Below are positions 56,604 to 64,000 of a DNA stretch of 64,000 bases, piece after piece. The notes beneath the pieces are model-generated. The model made no database searches, was not told the DNA's origin, and worked only from the letters and a program-made list of their open reading frames with translations. The stretch is from Lithodes maja (lineage: Eukaryota > Arthropoda > Malacostraca > Decapoda > Lithodidae), in NCBI GenBank assembly GCA_037953745.1, contig JBAKBP010003143.1, forward strand, positions 95,693-159,692, read 5' to 3'. Each line of letters begins with the position of its first letter. The stretch's first letter is position 1. A program made the position numbers and the translations under genes.

Positions 56604-57953
56604 TATTGATGATATGCAGTTTGGTTTTATGCCAGGACGTGGTACAACCGATGCTATCTTCATAGTCAGGCAGATACAAGAAAGATACTTACTAAAAGGC
56701 AGGGATCTTTACTTTGTGTTTGTGGACCTGGAGAAGGCCTTTGATAGGGTACCTAGAGATGTTGTGCAGTGGGCTATGAGGAAACTTGGTGTGGAAGAGT
56801 GGCTGGTGCGTGTGATAATGAAGATGTATGAGGATTCGCGAAGTTCGGTGAGGGTGAAGGTGTACTGAGTGATGAGTTCGCAGTCCGTGTTGGAGTCCAT
56901 CAGGGTTCAGTGTTAAGCCCCCTCCTCTTTATTATGGTCTTGGAGGCGCTGTCTAGAGTTTTTAGAGGCGGACTCCCGTTGGAACTGTTTTATGCAGACG
57001 ATTTAATCCTAATAGCTGACAGTATGCAGGATGCTGAGGCCAAATTCAGAGAGTGGAGAGAGGGCATGGCGAGCAAGGGTTTAAGAGTCAATATTAACAA
57101 AACCAAGGTTATGCATTGTAGATTGAGACGAGGCAATGTGGAAAAGAGCGGTGCATACCCATGTGCAGTGTGTGGAAAGGGAGTGGGCGTTAACTCAATT
57201 CAATGTAGCATCTGTCGATATTGGGTACACCATGGGAGTACGCGCTGTAGTAGAATAAAGGGGCCCCTGCCGAAGGATAAGTCAGAAATAGAGAAATTTG
57301 AGTGCGTAGTGTGCAAAGGCGAGCTTGTGTTAAGTGATGATCCTGTGGCTGTGAATTTTGGAAATGAGTCTTTGGAACTGGTGAACAAGTTTTGTTACCT
57401 AGGAGATACCATCTCTGCCGGTGGTGGGGCCGAGGCTGCCACTGTTGCTAGAATTAGGTGTGGCTGGGGGAAGTTCAGAGAATTGATGCCAATCCTGACC
57501 ATGAAAAGAATGCCTCTCCCCCTGAAGGGAAAGGTGTATGCCTCATGTGTTAGAAGTGCAATGATGTATGCCTCAGAAACATGGGCTGTTAAAGTAGAGG
57601 ATGTCAACAGAATGGAGCGTAATGAGATGAGAATGGTGAGATGGATGTGTGGGGCCAGGCTACAGGATAGAATAACAAATGTTGAGCTGAGGAGACGTTT
57701 AGGTATAAAGAGTATTAGCGAGGTGATACGTACAAGTAGACTGGGATGGTATGGACATGTGGAGAGAATGGATGAACAAAATTGGGTGAAAAAATGCAGG
57801 TCTGTGATTGTGGAGGGAGCTGCACCAAGGGGTGGACCGAGTCAGACCTGGGATCAGACTATACGCGCCGATCTCAAATCCAAGAACTTGACAAGTGAAG
57901 CAGCCCTTAACAGGGTTGCCTGGAACGCCGCCATTAGGACAAGAGACTGAAAC
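56604..57953 (+). pseudogene. RTE-like RT with C4HC3 insert, one frameshift
   Basis: RT motifs: GFMPGRGTTDA, DLEKAFDRVPR, GVHQGSVLSP and FYADDLILIAD. One A is missing near 56858 (GTGAAGGTG against GTGAAAGGTG at 22008), which shifts the frame; it is open again from 56910 to 57950. Between the RT palm and the C-terminal part sits a finger CAVC-x11-CSIC-x-YWVHH-TRC-CVVC, which fits a PHD-type C4HC3 pattern. The C-terminus has MMYASETWAV, WYGHVERMDE and ALNRVAWNAAI, the RTE style. Confidence 0.8.
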
Positions 57954-58006
57954 TGCACTGCTGTGTGGAACACTCAGTCTTAAAATTTTATGTATGTATG
58001 TATGTA
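56604..58006 (+). mobile_element. 5'-truncated RTE-like LINE carrying a PHD-like finger
   Basis: It begins inside the RT domain (MQFGFMPGRGTTDAI) and ends with a TGTATGTATGTATGTA tail. A TACTC match on both sides may be the target-site duplication. It lies inside the Jockey/I-group LINE in the opposite orientation. Confidence 0.8.
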
Positions 58007-58050
58007 CAGTACTCCTAGGATTTTGGGTGTGTGTGTATGTGTTAGGGGTG

Positions 58051-58206
58051 GTTAGGTTAGGTTAGGTTAGGTAGAAGGAAACATGCTTACATTACTGAAA
58101 TGTTTGTGGACATGCAGTAATGCAAGTAATGGTCACTCTTCTGTAAATCTAAAATGGCTTACTTAAGAATGGGAAAGGGGTGGGACCTTCTATTTTTTAT
58201 TTTGTT
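58051..58206 (-). mobile_element. 156-bp insert with TTAGG repeats and 15-bp duplication
   Basis: TATGTGTTAGGGGTG is repeated at 58036-58050 and 58207-58221. The insert starts with four GTTAG units on the plus strand, so on the minus strand it ends in a CTAAC tail, like a LINE- or SINE-type 3' end. I cannot assign it to a family. Confidence 0.65.
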
Positions 58207-59949
58207 TATGTGTTAGGGGTGTGTTGTTTATGGTGAGTTGAGGGATGTATTCGTGTTCTCCTGTCCAACTTGTGAGCAGGGTTGCGGTGGATTTGGCTGG
58301 GGCTGGCTAGATTAAGTCTGTTTGTAGTGCACCAGCCATGTAGTGTGTTGAGATAGGGTTGAAGGAGATCTGTTGCTCTTTTTGGGTCATGGTGTGTGCA
58401 TGTGAGTGTTATGTCATCTGCATAGGAGGCTAAGTTTATTTGGGGCGTATTGGGTGTAGTTATATCGTGCATGTACAGATTGAAGAGTGCGGGCGATAGG
58501 ACGGATCCTTGTGGGACTCCGTTTGGAAAGTTTCTGATTTTCGATGACTGACCGGCAAAAGATACGTGTGCACATCTGCCTGCTAGGAAGTTGGCCAGCC
58601 ACCTTTTTGTGTTGTTGTGCATGTTTGTGTTGTAGATTTTGTTTGTTAGGTTGTGGCAGGGGATGGCATCGAAGGCTTTACTAATGTCGAGTGTGGCTAA
58701 TAGTGATCTGTGTGGTGGTCTAGCTGAGTTGATGCCGTCGAAAGCTCTTTGTGTAAGGTCTGTGAGAAGAGTGTTTGTGGAGTGCAGTGGCCTAAAGCCA
58801 TGTTGTGTTGGAGCTAGGGGTAGGTCAGGTGTAATTAGTTGTAATACTAGGCGTTCCATGACTTTGGAGGGGGAGCAAAGGAGTGTGATGGGGCGGTGCG
58901 AGGAGGGTAGCGTGGGGTCTTTGTTGGGTTTGGGGAATGTGATGATGATACCATGCTTCCAAATGTCTGGTATTGTGTTGTGTGAATAGCTGTAGTTTGA
59001 TATGTTAGTGAGTGCTTGTATGCCTTGTGGTCCCAGGTGTCTGAGGTGTATGTTGCTTATGTTGTCTAGGCCACAGGCGGGTGATTGCTTGAGATTGTTG
59101 ATGATGCTTTGTCTGGTGATTGGTGAAGGGTGTATAGTCAGGGTCTGTGGGGAATTGTCTCTTACGTCGGATGACACGGTATGGGTAGACACGGATGCGT
59201 CAGGAACGATAGGTTGGGGTTTTCAGTCAAACCAAGGGCACCAGGGTCAAGGGCTTTGGTCCCATTTAGAAATCTCCCACATCAATGTCAAAGAATTACT
59301 AGTCCCCTTATATTTCCTTCAGGCTCACGGCTCTGCTTTACGGGGCAAGTCGGTGGCCTTCAGAATGGACAATCTGAATGCAGTTCACTGTATTCAGAAA
59401 CAAGGGTCAACGAGGTCTCCGACGTTGCTAAACGTGTCAGAAGAGATTTTTATTCTAGCCAACAGGCTGGACATTCATCTTCACGCATCTTATCTCCCAG
59501 GCGTAGCAAACGTCTGGGCAGACGCTCTGTCTCGGAGACAGAGCACAACAGTAGAATGGGCGCTCAAGCAACCCATTTTCGACCTAATGATTGCAGAGTT
59601 TTACCATCCACAAGTGGATCTGTTCGCGTCCGAGGAGACTCACAAACTCCCACTGTACCTCACCCGCCGGACGATAACGCCGGCAGGGGGGCCAGACGCC
59701 CTGGTGACAGACTGGAACAGGTGGAGTTCCATCTATCTGTTTCCGCCGCCGGACGCGTCTCTAATGTGCCATGTAGTAAACAAACTACGAGATTATCGGA
59801 GCTTAGTCTCGCTAATCGCGCCCCTGTGGCCGGCGCAGTTGTGGTACCAGCAATTGAAAACGTGGTGCCCGCACCCGGTGTCGCTCCCGGTCGGGTGTTT
59901 CCACTTAGACACGATTGGCAACCTAGCGACCTCGCTGACTTTTGCATTA

Positions 59950-61557
59950 TGGACATTCAGGAGGCGAAGTGGCTAGCACCATATGGTAGAGACGTGACCA
60001 ATAAATTCATGAATCAATATACTCAGTCTACAAAACGACAGTATCAATCACATTGGCAAGCCTTTACTTCTTGGATCCTTAGGACAGAACAAACTGTGCC
60101 CTCGGTGGCGTTAGTTTTTAATTATCTAAATTATCTATTTGAACAGAAACAGGTAACGTTAAAAAATCACTTAGCAGCGATTAGAATACCATTTTGGGAC
60201 CTTACCGGTCTCGCCATACCAGTTGCGGAGGAAACAGGTTTTATGAGGGCATGTTTTAAACTCTGCCCACCTCCCCGTCAGCTCATGCCTACTTGGTCTC
60301 TGGACAAAGCATTGTCATTACTTCACTCCCGTCTGTACCAAAATACTGCAGATTTTACATTACTCTTAAAAAAGGCTGTATTCCTTTTGGCTTTGGCCAC
60401 CGGGAACAGAGTGTCTGAGCTGGCGGCGATGAGCAACACACCTAATTGCCTCAGGTTTGGTAGGCTTAATGAATGTATTCACATTGCACCTTCCCCAGGG
60501 TTTGTAGCCAAGAATGAGCACAGTGCACACGTGTTTTCGGAGTTCACTGTGCCGGCGTTGAAAAGGGGAAAGGTGCACCATAATTTATGTCCAGTGCAGG
60601 CTCTAACCAAATATTTGAGGGTAGCTCCTCTAAACCCCAGGGTGCTTTATGGGTAGCAAGTACGGGTAAGCGCTTGCTCAAACGTAGATTGGCTTCTCTT
60701 TTAGTCGAAGTCATTAACCCGGGAGCTGCGGGAAGACTCTTAAGAGTTCCCCCGGCGGACTGCGGGAAGACTCTCTGGAGTAAGTAAAACTAAAAATCAA
60801 CTTTTTACATCGAAAAAAAAAAAAAAATTTATTTTTATTTTTTATTTTTTTATTTTTGTTTGGCCCCTGGGCCATGCAAAATCTCAGTCCTCTACCTCCC
60901 CTCCTTCCCCACTTTCCTCCTATTCCTCAGTTATCACCTATTTTCCCTATTATTCCCTTATTCTGAGGTATATTTTCGTGCTAACATTAGCGAGTTGCAA
61001 GCAGGGTGTTGTCATCACTGATGGCCATCGAGTGCAAGAGAGAGAGAGAGAGTATCGATCGACTGTGTCGCAGTGGCCTTGGGGAAAATTGGCGGGAAGC
61101 TAGCTTGCCTCACCCATACATTATACAACTCGCGGGCTATATCTCCGATTTTGACCATCCAAACGCTGTTTTCACTCGTTTTATTGTTGTTTCAGGTTAA
61201 TACCTTTATAATCAACCCATAATAGGCGCATATGGATAATTATTAATGCTATTAATGGTACAATGAATATTTTAGTGACGAAAAACCTCAAATACGTCAG
61301 CACAGGGGGACGTTTTCATTTACCCCCGTGCGCACTTCAGAGGTTAAGGAGAGTAATCCCGGCGTTGTGGGTAGGGCCCACGATTTACGCAAATGGGCAA
61401 CCTCTTTGCGTTAACTGAAAAATGTTTCTGTGGAAGATATTACGTCCACGCATTTGTGGGCCTCTAATCATACGTTTTTGACTCGATACCTGTCAGTAGC
61501 TCTAGACAAACCTTCCTTGCCATGTATAGCTTTAAGGCAGAGGGTCTAGGTGGCCCT
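59950..61557 (+). pseudogene. DIRS tyrosine recombinase, copy C, frameshift, stop and MITE insertion
   Basis: NQYTQSTKRQYQSHW and TGNRVSELAAM (catalytic Arg) are present. A short deletion near 60640 (AACCCCAGGGTG against AACCCCCAAGGTG in copy A) shifts the frame. A TTAA MITE splits the gene at 60714. It resumes at 61348 with AHDLRKWA (His, Arg), then TAA at 61412-61414 where the other copies have TTC, then LTRYLSVALDK with the Tyr nucleophile. Confidence 0.85.
60718..61343. mobile_element. TTAA-flanked MITE of 626 bp
   Basis: TTAA at 60714-60717 and 61344-61347. Copy A has a single GTCATTAAAGAGAG at this place, so the insertion is precise. It starts CCCGGGAGCTGCGGGAAGAC and ends, inverted, CCTCTGAAGTGCGCACGGGG, a weak terminal repeat. 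A C/T-rich block and GA-repeat lie inside. The same element begins at 63131. Confidence 0.8.
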
Positions 61558-61638
61558 TAAGTAACTTTTTGTTTTAATTTCAAGGAAAGGGGGGGGGGGG
61601 GGGGGTGCAGTCAGGGTAACATAGGACACCCTAGACCC
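61542..61638 (+). other. G-tract hairpin after YR, copy C
   Basis: GGGTCTAGG (61542-61550) and CCTAGACCC (61630-61638) flank a G-run. Confidence 0.75.
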
Positions 61639-62122
61639 CGCCGGAGTATAAGAGCTGTGATACTAGTTATGGGTATTGTTGATATGAAAATTTCTCTGTA
61701 CTATACTATTCAGTGCAGGAAATTGTGCTAATAAAATGATAGTACAAACAACAGTGTTGTTATAGTAGTTTAGCTGTGAAAGCAATTTAGTTTAAGCATT
61801 GGATATATTTTGCAAAATATTTCCACGAGTATTATGGGGTTATATGTGCACATGTAAACTTATAAGCTTTTATTTTTCACCACTTATGTTGAGTGGGGTG
61901 CCTTTTTAACTTACAGATCTGTTCGCAGAGTCTCAAGAGTTAACCTTTTGTATCAAGCAGGCTTCTTTGAAGCACGCCCCTGCTTGACCCCCTTTTGTTT
62001 ATATGTGCTGCGCCATTAATATATATATTTTTCAAAGGAAGAATACTATGTGGTTGTTTGATTATCTGCTTTTCTAGAGTTATGATATGATTACGAATGT
62101 CCCCCTCCAGTCTTAGAAATCA

Positions 62123-62229
62123 GGCATGTTCGTCAATGATGGAGGGGCCACTAATAAATTATAGGTTTGACTCCTGTAAGGAGATAAAGAAAACCTAATA
62201 TTTAGTAGTGGCCCCGTAATCATTGACGA
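62123..62229 (+). repeat. DIRS ICR, copy C
   Basis: Same layout as 11075-11181. The right terminal repeat follows at 62302-62650. Confidence 0.85.
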
Positions 62230-62650
62230 CTGGGGCCCTCCCGACCATCCCCTTCCCATTCGTTGATGTATCAAGGATTTGGGTTTACTTGATATGTCAG
62301 TGAAGGAAGAATGACGCCTGAGTCAGCGTCTGGTCAAAGATCCACACAAGTACATCCACGATATTATGGAAAGCTTATTGAATAGTTATTTTTATTTTAT
62401 TTTTGTTTTATTTTTTACGAAGTTTTTTCGTAGTGAGAGCCCAATTCATAATGACTGAAGCCATGAGTGAGGTCGCGTGCGCTCATGATGAAGGCTCCTC
62501 AAATTTTAAATGCTCTGCGCGGTAGATTCAAACTACGGCGGATGAGTGTTTGAAGAGGGTGCCTTATGTAATAGGCATGTTCGTCAATGATTATGGGGCC
62601 ACTCCTAAATATTAGGGTTTCTTTATCTCCTTACAGGAGTCAAACCTATA

Positions 62651-63126
62651 ATTTATAGTTGCAATTACGTACAGATATAGTTAGGTAACAGATCTAGTGC
62701 AGTAATAGCACTCTTGTTATTCATTCCGGATTGTGCGTCCTGCCAACTTACACTTACACGCCCCCCCCCCCTTCCTCCTCCCCCCCCCCCTTCCTCCTCC
62801 CCCCCCCCCCCCCCCCCCCCTTTTTCATTTAAGGTGACAGGTAGGACGCACTTTCTATTACCTTACACCCTGGTAATAAGGCATTGAATAAACATAACCT
62901 TTTACTTATTGGCTTTGGGGGTATCATCCTGCCCTAAAGCTATGTTTGGTAACTTGGGTCTTCTCCAGATGTACCGACAAGTATATGGCTAGGGACGCAT
63001 TGCTAGAGGGCCAACAGGCCCGTCTGAGTTATATCTTCCCCTGAAAAACCCCATTGAGGAACACTAATGGTAGCGGACCATATGTGTCTCTCATGGGATT
63101 TTGTGATCACCTGAGGTTCAGCTTCC
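62651..63126 (-). pseudogene. Remnant of a diverged DIRS family (G): end of YR and G-tract hairpin
   Basis: On the minus strand the codons preceding 62940 resemble the end of the DIRS YR (an ACTTGTCGGTACATCTGGA segment in place of ACTTGTCAGTTGCTCTAGA, then ATAGCTTTAGGGCAG). The frame is broken. A hairpin GTGCGTCCT/AGGACGCAC (62733-62741, 62843-62851) encloses long C-runs, G on the element strand. No other part of this element is visible. Confidence 0.65.
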
Positions 63127-63130
63127 TTAA

Positions 63131-64000
63131 CCCGGGAACTGCGGGGAGACTCTTAAGAGTTCCCCCGGCGGACTGCGGGGAGACTCTTAACCCACCGGCC
63201 CCGGCTATATATTATATATATATTCCTCGAAATCCGGGTGTTTTGGCCGAAAAACGTCTAGGCTAGGCTACCGTATATTCGTTAATCAGACTGCTTCCCG
63301 CATTCCCGCGCATCCCCAAGCGTAGCTGTGTTATTTACCTGTAAAATGGCCTTAAGTAGAGCTCTCTAAGTCAACTGGGTGAGCTGTGATGATGATTTCA
63401 TTGGAGATAACTTTATGGCCAAACCAGCCACTTTACACCACTTTTCGATACTGAACAACAACATACAGGCACACACGAACAAGCGACGCTCTCCTTCTTG
63501 TGGCCGGAGATGCGGAGCGTCGGTCCAGCCGGCTGTTGTTTACATGCGTCGGACCGACGCCTCGCACACGAAGCTCACAGGCTTTCAAGCAATGGTACAA
63601 TGTAGTACCACCCGGGTTCCTGGGGCCAAAAAAAAAATGGTACACGTGTGTACCAACCGGGTTTGAAGGGTTAAGAGTGAGTGAAAAAAAAAATCAACTT
63701 TTGACATCGAAAAAAAACATATTTTTTTTATTTTTATTTTTTCATTTTTTTATTTTTTGTTGGCCCCTGGGCCATGCAAAATCTCAGTCCTCTACCTCCC
63801 CTCCTTCCCCACTTTCCTCCTCACCTATTTTCCCTGTTATTCCCTTATTCTGAGGTATATTTTTGTGCTAACATTAGCGAGTTGCAAGCAGGGTGTTGTC
63901 ATCACTGATGGCAAGCGAGTGCAAGAGAGAGAGAGAGTATCGATCGACTGTGTCTCAGTGGCCTTGGGGGAAATTGGCGGGAAAGCAGCTTGCCTCACCC
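63131..64000. mobile_element. TTAA MITE (same family as 60718), runs off right edge
   Basis: TTAA at 63127-63130. The start CCCGGGAACTGCGGGGAGAC matches the element at 60718. It is interrupted at an internal CTCTTAAGAG by the MITE at 63191-63670 and then continues with TTGACATCGAAAAAAA and the C/T-rich block to the window end. Confidence 0.8.
63191..63670. mobile_element. TTAA MITE related to PB1/PB2 ends
   Basis: TTAA at 63187-63190 and 63671-63674. The right end, inverted, is CCCTTCAAACCCGG, followed by GGTACACACGTGTACC and GGTACTACATTGTACC. PB1 and PB2 carry the same arrangement for about 90 bases, so their transposase type could act on it. It interrupts the MITE that starts at 63131. Confidence 0.85.

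Larger units (their letters stand above)
55699..59170 (-). mobile_element. Jockey/I-group LINE, 5'-truncated, inserted in DIRS C
   Basis: The 3' tail is a CAA repeat (GTT on the plus strand, 55699-55720). The coding region is readable from 59192 to 55825 once two later insertions are set aside. The 5' end lies in the RT domain. Confidence 0.82.
55825..59192 (-). pseudogene. LINE reverse transcriptase and C-terminal region, interrupted
   Basis: The first block (59192-58206) has ACGLDNIS, HGFRPLHST, LDISKAFDAIP, NGVPQGSVLSP and SYADDITL, the RT core. The second block (about 56600-55825) has YASPAWASNL, IQNKALKIITG and a C-terminal CPGCNTAPHTIKHIIEDC cluster. The frame breaks between the blocks are explained by the RTE insertion (56604-58006) and a 156-base insert (58051-58206). 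Codons on either side join in frame at about KILGV/TYDTH. Confidence 0.82.
54200..59977 (+). pseudogene. DIRS RT-RNase H-MT-like, copy C, split by two insertions
   Basis: The RT part (54200-54863) contains FLVPKRD, VVDLSYLN, SLDLTDACWHV and WYLDDWLVV. The Tyr of DAYWHV in copies A and B is Cys here. A pogo-like MITE interrupts it at TA 54864. The middle resumes at 55266-55698 with a 9-base deletion near 55365. The RNase H (WVDTDASG) and MT-like end resume at about 59173-59977. Confidence 0.85.
49691..62650 (+). mobile_element. DIRS retrotransposon copy C with multiple insertions
   Basis: The left terminal repeat is truncated (only its inner 50 or so bases from CTTGTGTGGATC remain). Leader, gag, RT, RNase H-MT-like and YR follow, then hairpin, ICR (62123-62229) and a complete right terminal repeat (62302-62650). 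Insertions: pogo-like MITE 54866-55263, Jockey/I-group LINE 55699-59170, and TTAA MITE 60718-61343. Confidence 0.9.

Noticed and set aside
57989..58006. TATG repeat as an independent microsatellite
   Set aside because: Its place right after the RTE coding end fits the 3' tail of that element.
1..64000. Bacterial or viral origin, operons, Shine-Dalgarno sites
   Set aside because: No such organisation is seen; spliced exon, LINEs, SINE, DIRS and piggyBac elements are eukaryotic.

Overview
This window is eukaryotic repeat-dense DNA made almost entirely of nested transposable elements. The most likely source is an arthropod, probably a crustacean and perhaps a decapod. The reasons are abundant DIRS-type tyrosine-recombinase retrotransposons, RTE-like LINEs, a short TTAGG run (the common arthropod telomere unit) and TTAA-flanked piggyBac elements. 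The assignment is an inference; no barcode gene is present. The only segment that looks like host coding sequence is one 239-bp exon at 21469-21707.

Layout. 1-2150: minus-strand RTE-like LINE that runs off the left edge and interrupts the leader of DIRS copy A (+, 2168-11604). Copy A carries gag, RT-RNase H-MT-like and YR, and a 2.0-kb piggyBac derivative (PB1, 7949-9949) splits the YR. 11605-14022: AT-rich spacer, a G/C hairpin and degraded MITEs. 14027-19061: a TTAA MITE containing piggyBac PB2 (14428-18976), which itself contains a tRNA-derived SINE. 19112-21085: 3' ends of LINEs and a DIRS terminus. 21469-21707: the host-like exon. 21975-22556: an RTE fragment with a PHD-like insert. 22583-37945: DIRS copy D (-), split by DIRS copy B (-, 23401-36349), which in turn contains the intact piggyBac PB3 (27640-31923). 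38181-45544: two pogo/Tigger-like foldback elements and tandemly duplicated 5' leaders of another DIRS element (E, -). 45854-49596: a full-length RTE-like LINE with an 11-bp target-site duplication. 49691-62650: DIRS copy C (+), carrying a pogo-like MITE, a Jockey/I-group LINE (itself hit by a PHD-RTE and a short TTAGG-tailed insert) and a TTAA MITE. 62651-64000: remnant of a diverged DIRS family and a nested pair of TTAA MITEs.

How the parts work together. The DIRS copies share a complete architecture: inverted terminal repeats, an internal complementary region (ICR) that joins the complements of both ends, gag, overlapping RT and YR frames, and a G-tract hairpin just after the YR stop. PB3 encodes an apparently complete 966-aa piggyBac transposase with D628, D709 and D812. 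PB1, PB2 and the TTAA MITEs look like related dependants. The nesting gives a relative order of insertions, with the TTAA elements and copy B among the younger arrivals.

Most noteworthy: (i) PB1 has lost the catalytic domain through three deletions that are all multiples of three, leaving one frame that joins the N-terminal region to the C-terminal zinc domain, a repressor-like layout; (ii) the YR frame stays open across the whole RT-RNase H frame (about 612 codons) in three copies; (iii) the G-tract hairpin after YR is kept in a diverged DIRS family with a different stem sequence.
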